DNA of 64,000 nt. It comes from Candidatus Eisenbergiella stercoravium. Lineage in GTDB: Bacteria; Bacillota; Clostridia; Lachnospirales; Lachnospiraceae. The notes beneath the pieces are model-generated. The model was given only the letters and a program-made list of their open reading frames with translations, did no database searches and was not told the origin of the DNA. This document shows positions 17,235 through 24,543 of the stretch, piece by piece. The DNA is taken from assembly GCA_019113175.1 (NCBI GenBank), contig DXHY01000047.1, positions 22,218-86,217 on the forward strand. The letters run 5' to 3'. Positions within the stretch are counted from its first letter, which is position 1; every line of letters begins with the position of its first letter. A program made the position numbers and the translations under genes.

Positions 17235-18161
17235 TCATGACAGTTTAGCCACCCACGCCAGAACTGAATGGTCATAAATTTTTGTTTTTTCATTTCTCCA
17301 TGTATCTGATAATTTTTGAACAGAAAATGCGTTACCAAAATTCCATAAGCCATCCATACAGTATTTGGTCGCTAACTGCTTTATTCCAGCGGCAAAAATA
17401 TCGTCATAACACTCAAATTTTGAAATATGAAACAGAAGTCTGTAAAGGATATTTATATCTATGCTGGAAAAATCTCTTAACTTAACTCCTGCATACTGAA
17501 TTATCACATCATCACTATATAACCAATTCAAATACTTCTCCTGAATACTTTTATTTATTTGCCTGGAAAGATTTGCAAATAATTCAATTAAGTATACCGA
17601 ATTCAAACCAATATAGCTTCCATGAATTTGACAGCCAACTAATTTTTCAGAAATGGTATTTGTACTATATGGATCATAGGCTTTCCCTTTGAATGCCTCA
17701 TTTAAAATATCTAACCACTTTTCACAATTCTTTAAATAAGCTTTATCTTCCGATGTAAAATTTGACAGCTTAGAAATAACAAATATGGGCTGTGCTGCAC
17801 GATACCACTTGTTCTTTTCATAGCCATCCGGCCAAGCTATTTCATTATTCAAGATTTCTTCCATGTAAAGGCAAAGATTGTCCACAAGCCCATTGCCTCT
17901 TCTCAATCCAAGAATATTCATCGATTCAATTGCTTTTTCTGTTGTACCATACTTTTGTTTTATTTTTGAATTTTGAGAATGAAAACGTCCATATCCTCCA
18001 TCAGCATTCTGGTTGTCTCTTAGCATTTGTACCCATTTGCTGGTGTAAAAATTATCAAAGCACTCCTGACTTATATCTTCGTTTAACAAAAGTGCAAGCC
18101 TGTACTTGATTACCGGTGAAGTTGTATTATTAAACAAATCTTTCTGTATTTTTGATAGCAT
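17235..18161 (-). CDS. Uncharacterised helical protein, possibly alpha/alpha-toroid fold
   Basis: Protein of 308 residues with no signal peptide or membrane segment and AT-rich codon use. The sequence suggests repeated pairs of helices (WVQMLRDNQNADGGYGRF, IESMNILGLRRGNG, YDHSVLAWVAKLS). The NADGGYGRF segment resembles the QxxDGGW/F turns of prenyltransferase and squalene-cyclase-type alpha/alpha barrels, so that fold is a guess from local similarity. There is no obvious catalytic motif such as DxDD. It stands alone, flanked by a terminator and the small-protein cassette on the same strand. Function is unknown. Confidence 0.6.
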   Translation of the reverse strand: MLSKIQKDLFNNTTSPVIKYRLALLLNEDISQECFDNFYTSKWVQMLRDNQNADGGYGRFHSQNSKIKQKYGTTEKAIESMNILGLRRGNGLVDNLCLYMEEILNNEIAWPDGYEKNKWYRAAQPIFVISKLSNFTSEDKAYLKNCEKWLDILNEAFKGKAYDPYSTNTISEKLVGCQIHGSYIGLNSVYLIELFANLSRQINKSIQEKYLNWLYSDDVIIQYAGVKLRDFSSIDINILYRLLFHISKFECYDDIFAAGIKQLATKYCMDGLWNFGNAFSVQKLSDTWRNEKTKIYDHSVLAWVAKLS

Positions 18162-18249
18162 AATGTTATCTTTTTTACGTTTTTACTCCAATAAAGTTAT
18201 AAGAATGCCGGAAAAAACTGTGATATATATCCCGTGATACGGTTGCCTG

Positions 18250-18531
18250 CTATTTCTCACCATAGAAACCTTCCGAACTGTATTCTGCCCATTTTAAGTA
18301 CATTTCCTGGTAATTTTGTTTTATGAACCCCTGTATAATATGAATTTCCCTGTCTTTCAGGATACCTCTGTTCTGCAAAATCGTATCCCCATTTTCCTGA
18401 ACAAAAAACTTTGCCGATCCTGCCTCTGTCAGTCTTCTGTCACTCGCATGAACATGCATACATTCAATTACGCAATGAGATGTGAAATATAAATAGTATC
18501 CGGCAATTTTGAACTCATAATATTTCGGCAT
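18250..18531 (-). CDS. Small DUF4160-like protein
   Basis: Protein of about 93 residues, resembling DUF4160 proteins by eye: YYEFKIAGYYLYFTSHCVIECMHVHASD near the start (compare the family's Phe/Tyr-rich start and HxHxHV-type segment). A Gly-Asp strand and a C-terminal helix with HIIQGFIKQNYQEMYLKWAEY follow. DUF4160 genes are often paired with DUF2442 genes and have been suggested to form toxin-antitoxin-like pairs; that is weak general knowledge. The ATG at 18531 shares one base with the previous gene's stop codon, and its ribosome site GGAGGAG lies inside that gene. Last of three overlapping genes. Confidence 0.65.
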   Translation of the reverse strand: MPKYYEFKIAGYYLYFTSHCVIECMHVHASDRRLTEAGSAKFFVQENGDTILQNRGILKDREIHIIQGFIKQNYQEMYLKWAEYSSEGFYGEK

Positions 18532-18755
18532 CACATCTCCTCCATAAATTTTCTGTTCTTTTTCAAATAATCCTTCACTATACTTATTTCTATATCATCC
18601 ATGCTTGTTTCCAGCACTTCACCGTTTTTTGAAAAAACCGCTGCTCTATCAGGACGGTTTAAATTGAGGACACGAAAATTTTCCTGATTACGGGTAAAAG
18701 CATATCCATTTACAATCATATCAGCTTCATCAGCTACTTTTATTATATTCGTCAT
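18531..18755 (-). CDS. Small protein of unknown family, middle gene of the cassette
   Basis: Protein of 74 residues. It starts MTNIIKVADEADMIVNGYAF, then DRAAVFSKNGEVLETSMDDIEISIV, and ends in a charged helix KDYLKKNRKFMEEM. The pattern of strands plus a C-terminal helix suggests a compact alpha/beta protein. I do not recognise a family. It overlaps the end of the upstream DUF2442-like gene by 26 bases and the start of the DUF4160-like gene by one to four bases, so translation is probably coupled and the three products are made in fixed ratio. Confidence 0.6.
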   Translation of the reverse strand: MTNIIKVADEADMIVNGYAFTRNQENFRVLNLNRPDRAAVFSKNGEVLETSMDDIEISIVKDYLKKNRKFMEEM

Positions 18756-19026
18756 CGGCTATTCTCACTTTCTTAATTGGAGCCAGAAAAACACTGGAAT
18801 CAAAATACAAATTTTTTAAAACAGGTACCAGATCAATATACTCTTCTTCCTCCTGATCATTATGTGCGTACTTTGCCATTACAACGAGATAACCATGATC
18901 CCATTCTTTTACTTCCGTATATCTTTCAAGAGAATATGGCGCCTTAAATCGAATCACATGATTACGAAATCGGAAAACAGTATAATCTTTTTCACAGCTC
19001 AATGTTGCTTCGTCTTTTTCAATCAT
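18730..19026 (-). CDS. Small DUF2442-like protein, first gene of the cassette
   Basis: Protein of 98 residues. The second half (HGYLVVMAKY, EEEYIDLVPVLKNLYFD, FLAPIKKVRI) resembles the DUF2442 pattern of a short strand, an acidic Asp-Leu-x-Pro-Leu-leucine segment and a final strand, which is the basis for the tentative family name. GGTGA lies upstream of the ATG at 19026. It heads a tightly overlapping cassette with the two following small genes. A weak promoter (TTGCAA, 17 bases, TAGAGA) may lie directly upstream, next to a perfect 14-bp inverted repeat at 19076-19109. Confidence 0.55.
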   Translation of the reverse strand: MIEKDEATLSCEKDYTVFRFRNHVIRFKAPYSLERYTEVKEWDHGYLVVMAKYAHNDQEEEEYIDLVPVLKNLYFDSSVFLAPIKKVRIADDEYNKSS

Positions 19027-19075
19027 ATATTCACCGTATTATTTATTCTCTACCATATATCTGTTAATATTGCAA

Positions 19076-19109
19076 GAGTGGACTTTTATACTATAATAAA
19101 AGTCCACTC
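19076..19109. repeat. Perfect 14-bp inverted repeat between core and accessory genes
   Basis: Arms GAGTGGACTTTTAT (19076-19089) and ATAAAAGTCCACTC (19096-19109) with a 6-base loop. It sits downstream of the GGGtGRT gene and upstream of the small-protein cassette, and lacks a clear T-run in either direction. It could be a terminator or an operator-like site. Confidence 0.6.
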
Positions 19110-19142
19110 CTAATTATCATTTGAAATGATTCAATATTTTAT

Positions 19143-20153
19143 TTAGAACTTACCAGCGTTTGCAGCTTCTTCGATGGAAACGGCAACAGCAACGGTCATA
19201 CCCACCATCGGGTTATTGCCTGCGCCAATTAATCCCATCATTTCTACGTGCGCGGGAACGGAGGAAGAACCTGCGAACTGCGCATCGGAATGCATACGGC
19301 CCATGGTATCGGTCATGCCGTAGGAAGCAGGACCTGCAGCCATGTTATCGGGATGAAGGGTACGGCCGGTGCCGCCGCCGGATGCAACGGAGAAGTACTT
19401 CTTGCCCTGCTCCAGGCGCTCCTTCTTGTAGGTACCTGCAACGGGATGCTGGAATCTGGTCGGGTTGGTGGAGTTTCCGGTGATGGAAACGTCAACGTTC
19501 TCCTTGTGCATGATAGCAACGCCTTCGCAGACATCGTTTGCGCCGTAGCAGTTAACCTTTGCGCGGAGTCCATCGGAATAGGACTTACGGAATACTTCCT
19601 TAACGGTGTTGGTATAAGGATCATATTCGGTCTCAACAAAGGTGAAGCCGTTGATTCTGGAGATGATCTGAGCAGCGTCCTTTCCAAGACCGTTCAGGAT
19701 AACTCTCAGGGGTTTCTTACGAACCTTGTTTGCCTTCTCAGCGATTCCGATAGCGCCTTCCGCAGCAGCAAAGGACTCATGTCCTGCCAGGAAGCAGAAG
19801 CACTCGGTATCCTCTTCCAGAAGCATCTTGCCCAGGTTTCCATGTCCAAGACCTACCTTACGGGTGTCAGCAACGGAACCGGGAATACAGAAAGCCTGAA
19901 GGCCTTCTCCGATCGCTGCAGCAGCCTCAGAAGCCTTTCTGCAGCCCTTCTTGATGGCGATTGCAGCGCCAACAATATATGCCCAGCAAGCATTTTCAAA
20001 GCAGATGGGCTGAATCTTTTTCACCTGATCATACACGTCAAGGCCGGCATCCTTCGTGATCTTCTCTGCCTCTTCCAGAGAAGCAATGCCATAGCTGTTC
20101 AGTACGGCATTGATTTTATCAATACGTCTCTCATAGGATTCAAATAAAGCCAT
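19143..20153 (-). CDS. GGGtGRT protein
   Basis: Cytoplasmic protein of 336 residues named after its motif, seen here as SVASGGGTGRTLHPDNMAAG, with further conserved stretches CFLAGHESFAAAEGA, VILNGLGKDAAQ, SITGNSTNPTRFQHP and MMGLIGAGNNPMVGM. The biochemical role is unknown to me. In Firmicutes and other anaerobes it is regularly found beside an Fe-S cluster scaffold-like gene, as here: the upstream gene ends 16 bases before this start on the same strand. This suggests a joint role in cluster handling or in maturing an unknown metalloprotein. Length and all motifs look complete. GGAGGTAGC precedes the start. Confidence 0.9.
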   Translation of the reverse strand: MALFESYERRIDKINAVLNSYGIASLEEAEKITKDAGLDVYDQVKKIQPICFENACWAYIVGAAIAIKKGCRKASEAAAAIGEGLQAFCIPGSVADTRKVGLGHGNLGKMLLEEDTECFCFLAGHESFAAAEGAIGIAEKANKVRKKPLRVILNGLGKDAAQIISRINGFTFVETEYDPYTNTVKEVFRKSYSDGLRAKVNCYGANDVCEGVAIMHKENVDVSITGNSTNPTRFQHPVAGTYKKERLEQGKKYFSVASGGGTGRTLHPDNMAAGPASYGMTDTMGRMHSDAQFAGSSSVPAHVEMMGLIGAGNNPMVGMTVAVAVSIEEAANAGKF

Positions 20154-20168
20154 TTTCGCTACCTCCTC

Positions 20169-20861
20169 TTATTCCTGTCTGGGATCAATGATCTTGACTG
20201 CATCTTCAACACGTCCATACTGGCCTTTTGCCTTCTCATATGCCGTGTTGGGATCGTCGCCCTTCTTGATGAAGTCAGTCATCTTTCCAAGGCTTACATA
20301 CTGGTAGCCGATAATCTGGTTGTCCTCGTCAAGAGCGATTCCCGTTACATAGCCTTCGGCCATTTCCAGATAACGGGGACCCTTCTTCAGAGTTCCGTAC
20401 ATGGTACCAACCTGGCTTCTGAGTCCCTTTCCAAGGTCCTCAAGACCGGCACCGATGGGAAGTCCGTCCTCAGAGAACGCGCTCTGAGTTCTGCCGTAAG
20501 CGATCTGAAGGAACAGCTCTCTCATGGCGGTGTTGATCGCGTCGCATACAAGGTCTGTATTTAAAGCTTCCAGAACCGTTCTTCCCGGAAGGATCTCAGC
20601 TGCCATAGCTGCGGAGTGGGTCATGCCGGAGCATCCGATGGTCTCTACCAGAGCCTCCTGGATGATACCCTCTTTTACATTCAGAGTCAGCTTGCAGGCG
20701 CCCTGCTGAGGAGCACACCAGCCAACACCATGGGTAAGACCGGAAATGTCCTTGATTTCTTTGGACTTTACCCATTTCGCTTCTTCAGGGATCGGAGCAC
20801 AGCCATGAGCAACGCCCTGTGCCACGGGACACATTTCTTCAACTTCTTTTGAATAGATCAT
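20169..20861 (-). CDS. Iron-sulfur cluster scaffold-like protein partnered with GGGtGRT
   Basis: Protein of 230 residues from the IscU/NifU-like group that pairs with GGGtGRT proteins. Candidate cluster ligands are cysteines in MCPVAQG and HGCAP, WCAPQQGACKL and IGCSGMTHSA. The last resembles the CxG(S/A) region of IscU. The C-terminal half (YGTLKKGPRYLEMAEGYV, IGYQYVSLGKM) is specific to this subgroup. AAAGGAG nine bases before the ATG at 20861 fixes the start. It is the first gene of the two-gene operon, behind a long leader containing a strong hairpin at 20898-20925. Confidence 0.87.
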   Translation of the reverse strand: MIYSKEVEEMCPVAQGVAHGCAPIPEEAKWVKSKEIKDISGLTHGVGWCAPQQGACKLTLNVKEGIIQEALVETIGCSGMTHSAAMAAEILPGRTVLEALNTDLVCDAINTAMRELFLQIAYGRTQSAFSEDGLPIGAGLEDLGKGLRSQVGTMYGTLKKGPRYLEMAEGYVTGIALDEDNQIIGYQYVSLGKMTDFIKKGDDPNTAYEKAKGQYGRVEDAVKIIDPRQE

Positions 20862-20897
20862 GTGAAAACTCCTTTCGATATGTAGATTGTTTCAGCG

Positions 20898-20925
20898 GGC
20901 GGGGATATTGCCGGATATCTCCGCC
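20898..20925 (-). promoter_or_regulatory. Leader hairpin upstream of the Fe-S scaffold gene
   Basis: Arms of 11 bases (plus-strand GGCGGGGATAT and ATATCTCCGCC) with one mismatch and a 6-base loop, about 36 bases upstream of the start codon. It could act in the leader RNA. Confidence 0.5.
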
Positions 20926-21056
20926 GACGGAACCTGATGCCGGCTGATGGCCGCAAAAGGCCCGTCCCCAATCGTTCGTTCTATTTTCTCACATTTCTGT
21001 ATAAAAATCCAGCCCTTTTGAAAAAAATTGTCAAAAGGTCGTTACAATTCACAGCC

Positions 21057-21221
21057 GATTCAGAATGGACAACACGCGCGTCGTGCCTGCACGTAAGCAC
21101 GTGTTATCCATTCTGAATCTGGACTGCAAAGCAGTCACCCCACCCTCATGAGCAGCCTTAGCGCCGTAAGGCGCGGGACTGGAGCCTCGAAGAGGCGACG
21201 GGTGCGAATGAGGGTGGGGTG
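21057..21221. repeat. Nested hairpin element in the 472-base gap 20862-21333
   Basis: First unit: 20-base arms 21057-21076 and 21100-21119 (GATTCAGAATGG ... CCATTCTGAATC, one wobble). Second unit: outer 14-base arms CACCCCACCCTCAT (21136-21149) and ATGAGGGTGGGGTG (21208-21221), enclosing two small stems (GCCTTA/TAAGGC and GCCTC/GAGGC); a third small stem (GACTGC/GCAGTC) abuts it. There is no open reading frame of note. It resembles a structured RNA or palindromic repeat element rather than a simple terminator. Confidence 0.7.
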
Positions 21222-21248
21222 CTGTGACTCATAACAAAAGCTTAGGTC

Positions 21249-21356
21249 AGCATCATCCGGTCGTACAACGACCAGTCCACGTTTTTGTCAGGTTAACATC
21301 ATCCGGTCGTACAACGACCTGTCCACGTTTTTGTCAGGTTAACATCATCCGGTCGT
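21249..21356. repeat. 46-bp tandem repeat copying the 3' end of the ABC ATPase gene
   Basis: Two full 46-bp units (21249-21294 and 21295-21340) and a 16-bp third copy (21341-21356) that lies inside the ABC ATPase gene. Each unit repeats the gene's last codons, stop included. Each also carries the small palindrome GGTCGTACAACGACC followed by GTCCACGTTTTTGTC. The first unit differs at a few positions. Confidence 0.8.
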
Positions 21357-22128
21357 TGGCGAATTCGCCGCCGCTGGCCTGTTCGAATTTCTGGAGAAGA
21401 TCGGAAACCTTCAGTTTCTTCTTTTCCTCTCCTTCCACATCATAGATGATTTTTCCTTCATGCATCATGATCAGACGATTGCCGTGGGCAATGGCGTCCT
21501 TCATATTATGGGTAATCATCAGGGTGGTAAGATGCTCCTCATCCACGATGCGCTGCGTTACTTCCAGCACCTTGGCAGCGGTTTTGGGATCCAGCGCGGC
21601 AGTGTGCTCGTCCAGAAGAAGGAGCCTCGGCTTTTTCAGGGTGGCCATGAGCAGCGTCAGGGCCTGGCGCTGGCCGCCGGAAAGAAGCCCCACCTTGCTG
21701 GTCATGCGGAATTCCAGACCGAGGCCGAGAATTTTCAGCTTTTCCTGATACATCTGGCGTTCCTTCTGCGTGATGCCGGGCACCAGCGTTCTCCTGCTTC
21801 CCCGCCGGGCCGCGAGAGCAAGGTTTTCCTCGATCTGCATATTTGCCGCCGTTCCGGTCATGGGATCCTGAAATACTCTGCCCAGATATTTGGCGCGCTT
21901 ATATTCCGGAAGCTTTGTAACATCGATGTTGTCGATGGTAATTGTCCCCTCATCCACGGGAAAGACGCCGGCCACCGCATTCAGCATAGTGGATTTTCCT
22001 GCCCCGTTACCGCCGATGACGGTAACAAAATCTCCCTCCTTCAATTTCAGGTTGAGACCGTCCAGAGCTGTTTTTTCATTGACGGTGCCCGCATTGAAGG
22101 TCTTACGGATTCCTTTCAGTTCAAGCAC
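21334..22128 (-). CDS. ABC importer ATP-binding protein (TrpXYZ-type)
   Basis: ATPase subunit of an ABC importer, 264 residues. Walker A is GGNGAGKST, Q-loop VFQDPMTGT, signature LLSGGQRQAL, Walker B LLLLDEHTAALDP (His in place of the usual Pro after DE), and switch MITHNM. The DEHTAALDP wording is typical of the ATPases that go with ABC_sub_bind-type binding proteins. The start is placed at the GTG at 22128, with AAGGAGG correctly spaced, so the gene overlaps the permease by eight bases; a GTG at 22137 is the alternative. Its last codons are repeated in tandem just downstream. Confidence 0.9.
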   Translation of the reverse strand: MLELKGIRKTFNAGTVNEKTALDGLNLKLKEGDFVTVIGGNGAGKSTMLNAVAGVFPVDEGTITIDNIDVTKLPEYKRAKYLGRVFQDPMTGTAANMQIEENLALAARRGSRRTLVPGITQKERQMYQEKLKILGLGLEFRMTSKVGLLSGGQRQALTLLMATLKKPRLLLLDEHTAALDPKTAAKVLEVTQRIVDEEHLTTLMITHNMKDAIAHGNRLIMMHEGKIIYDVEGEEKKKLKVSDLLQKFEQASGGEFANDRMMLT

Positions 22129-23059
22129 GGGGCTCACCTCCTTTTTTCGCAGGCTTTACAGGCTTTGCAAAATACTTTTCCCGGATGTGGGGAATCGCCA
22201 GGAACACTGCGACCACCAGAGCGGAAAGCAGCTTCAGATCATTGGCGTTTAAGCCCAGCCAGAGCACAACCTGGAGCACCAGATAATAAATGATGGCGCC
22301 GAAGGCGACCGTTGCAAGCGTAAAGGCAAAATTTCCGCGTACCCGTCGGAAGATCACCTCACCGATGATGACGGCTGCGAGACCGATGACGATAGCGCCG
22401 CGTCCCATATTCACGTCGGCAAATCCCTGATACTGCGCCAGAAGTCCGCCGGAAAAAGCCACGATTCCATTGGAAACCATCAGGCCGAGCAGCTTACAGA
22501 AATCCGTATTGATGCCCTGTGCCCGGGACATGTTGGGATTGGAGCCCGTCGCACGGATGGAGCAGCCCAGCGCCGTACCAAAAAACCAGTAAAGTACGGC
22601 GATCAGGATGACAATAATGATCAGACAGATCAGAAGCGTATTTTCATAAAAGGGAACATCCTTTACATTTCTCAGGGAAATGAGCAGATCGTACTGGGAT
22701 GCGCTGAGCGCCTGATTGGCGCGGTTTCCCATAATCCGCAGGTTGATGGAATACAGACCGAGCTGGGTCAGGATTCCCGCGAGAATCGCCGGGATTCCCA
22801 TGGCGGTGTGGAAAATTCCTGTTGCAAGTCCCGCGAGTACGCCCGCCAGAAAGGCAGCCAGCAGCGATACCCATACAGAATGCCCGCTGAGCATCATCAT
22901 TACACAGACCGCACCCCCGGTACACATGGAACCGTCCACCGACAGATCCGCCAGGTCCAGAATCTTATAGGTGATATAAACGCCAATCGCCATGATTCCC
23001 CAGACCAGGCCCTGTGCGCATGCACCTGGAAGCGCATTGAAAAGAGCCATAATATTCAC
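22121..23059 (-). CDS. ABC importer permease (TrpXYZ-type, branched-chain-like fold)
   Basis: Integral membrane subunit of 312 residues with about eight to nine hydrophobic segments. It has the LADLSVDGS motif early on and GSNPNMSRAQGI, both typical of permeases that partner with ABC_sub_bind proteins. The C-terminal KYFAKPVKPAKKGG is cytoplasmic and basic. The start is a GTG with AGGAGG six bases upstream. It overlaps the ATPase gene by eight bases and lies 175 bases after the binding-protein gene, a gap filled with three hairpins. That arrangement often lets the binding protein be made in excess. Confidence 0.9.
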   Translation of the reverse strand: MNIMALFNALPGACAQGLVWGIMAIGVYITYKILDLADLSVDGSMCTGGAVCVMMMLSGHSVWVSLLAAFLAGVLAGLATGIFHTAMGIPAILAGILTQLGLYSINLRIMGNRANQALSASQYDLLISLRNVKDVPFYENTLLICLIIIVILIAVLYWFFGTALGCSIRATGSNPNMSRAQGINTDFCKLLGLMVSNGIVAFSGGLLAQYQGFADVNMGRGAIVIGLAAVIIGEVIFRRVRGNFAFTLATVAFGAIIYYLVLQVVLWLGLNANDLKLLSALVVAVFLAIPHIREKYFAKPVKPAKKGGEPRA

Positions 23060-23074
23060 TTTCTACCTCCTGTC

Positions 23075-23145
23075 TGCCGCCACAGGCGGCATAAGTTCAT
23101 AAAAGAATGCCGGAGGCATTCTTTGGCACGAACTTCGTTCGTGCC
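23075..23145. repeat. Array of three hairpins between binding-protein and permease genes
   Basis: TGCCGCC/GGCGGCA (23075-23091), AAGAATGCC/GGCATTCTT (about 23104-23123) and GGCACGAA/TTCGTGCC (23125-23145). The last is closely related to a hairpin at 25303-25325. They probably stabilise the upstream message or cut read-through. Confidence 0.65.
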
Positions 23146-23234
23146 GCTCCCACAAACAGGGATGCCCAGAAGATGCGGCATCCCCGTTTTGTACATGATA
23201 TGTTTTCGTCCGTAACAAACGGACAGCCTGCGCT

Positions 23235-24329
23235 TTATTCAGCGGCAATCGGCTCGTAATCGTCCGGAACCGTGATTCCGAGCTCACTGCAGATCGCCTC
23301 GTTGTACATCTTGGTTACATTGGGAGCGGACTTGATCTCCATGGTGGAAATATCCGCGCCGTTTTCAAGGATGTCAACCGCCATTTCACCAGCCGTATAG
23401 CCGATGTCATAGTAGCTGATGGAAAGCGTCGCTACGCCGCAGCCGGCGCAGATACCCTGCTCACCGGCAATAACCGGGATTCCTGCAGGCAGGCACACAT
23501 TGTTGATAACTTCAGTATTTGCTGCTGCGGTATTGTCCGTAGGAACATAGATCACATCACAGGAGGATACCGCGTTGGTAACAACAGAAGCCAGATCATT
23601 GGAATCCGCAAAGGTATAGTCCTCGCAGGTATATCCGTAGCCCTCCAGATAACCGCGGATGGTATCCGCCTGGTAAATGGAGTTGGGTTCCGCGGAGCAG
23701 TACAGAAGGCCAACGGTCTTCGCATCCGGGAACAGCTCGTTCAGCATCGCAGCCTGCTCTTCCAGGGGTGCCAGATCGGAGGTTCCTGAAATGTTCATTC
23801 CAGTGGTTCCCGTCCAGTCATCGATTCCAAGTGCAGTGGCATAATCGGTGATGGAGGTGCCGAGAATCGGGATTTCCGTAGTTCCCTGTGCAGCCGCCTG
23901 AAGAGCTGCCGTGGCATTTGCCAGAATCAGGTCCACATCTTCGGCTACAAACTGATTAATGATCGTGGCGCAGGTTGCAGAATCGTTGGAAGCGTTCTGT
24001 TCGTCAAATACAACCCTGTCCTCGCCAAGCAGTTCCACCATGGCATCCTTGAAGCCCTGGGTCGCCTGGTCCAGCGCATCATGCTGCAGAAGCTGGCAGA
24101 TGCCGATATGATAAACCGTATCGCTTCCGGCTGTATCCGCCGTACTCTCCGCTACACTCTCTGCCGCCGTGCTTTCTTCCGCAGCAGTTTCCGCTGCTGA
24201 AGTCTCCGAAGCTACCGCCTCTGAGGACTGCGTTTCCGAAGAAGCGGAGTTTCCTGTGCTGCTTCCGCAACCTGCCAGCATGGCAGCGGTCATGGTGAAT
24301 GCTGTTACTACCGCCAATAACTTTTTCAT
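23235..24329 (-). CDS. ABC importer substrate-binding lipoprotein (ABC_sub_bind family)
   Basis: Lipoprotein of 364 residues: signal MKKLLAVVTAFTMTAAML with lipobox LAGC, then a 50-residue Ser/Glu/Ala linker. The binding domain has two lobes (YHIGICQLLQHDALDQATQG; AVVTN, VIYVPTDNTAAANTEV, VIAGEQGICAGCGVATLSI) as in TrpX-like proteins, which bind tryptophan, tyrosine or other small ligands. No T-box or other amino-acid riboswitch was seen upstream, so the ligand is unproven. It is the first gene of the three-gene importer operon, with AGGGGA before the ATG. Confidence 0.9.
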   Translation of the reverse strand: MKKLLAVVTAFTMTAAMLAGCGSSTGNSASSETQSSEAVASETSAAETAAEESTAAESVAESTADTAGSDTVYHIGICQLLQHDALDQATQGFKDAMVELLGEDRVVFDEQNASNDSATCATIINQFVAEDVDLILANATAALQAAAQGTTEIPILGTSITDYATALGIDDWTGTTGMNISGTSDLAPLEEQAAMLNELFPDAKTVGLLYCSAEPNSIYQADTIRGYLEGYGYTCEDYTFADSNDLASVVTNAVSSCDVIYVPTDNTAAANTEVINNVCLPAGIPVIAGEQGICAGCGVATLSISYYDIGYTAGEMAVDILENGADISTMEIKSAPNVTKMYNEAICSELGITVPDDYEPIAAE

Positions 24330-24427
24330 AACTGATTCCCCTTTTCTTTCCTCAATTTGATCGCTTCAATGCGTGAAAGCATTAATGCGTTCAACTGTTA
24401 CTATACACGAAATACCAACATTCGTCA

Positions 24428-24472
24428 ACCAGAAAATAAAGCCATGCTCCGAAGGCGGCGGAGCATGGCTTT
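24428..24472 (-). terminator. Terminator after the beta-helix acyltransferase-like gene
   Basis: Perfect 14-base arms AAAGCCATGCTCCG and CGGAGCATGGCTTT with a 7-base loop, followed on the minus strand by ATTTTCT. It ends the argH-asd-topB-acyltransferase strand block. Confidence 0.8.
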
Positions 24473-24543
24473 GCTGTCCACCGGCAGACCGGAAGACAGC
24501 AGCGGGCAGGGCCATCAGGCCTGCGTATTCAGTTCATCCTTTT

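Noticed and set aside
21249..21356. Possible CRISPR array
   Set aside because: The units are tandem with no unique spacers, and they copy the end of an ABC gene; no cas genes are present.
24330..24427. Possible T-box or tryptophan leader before the TrpXYZ-type operon
   Set aside because: The gap is short and has no specifier loop, T-box sequence or antiterminator pair.
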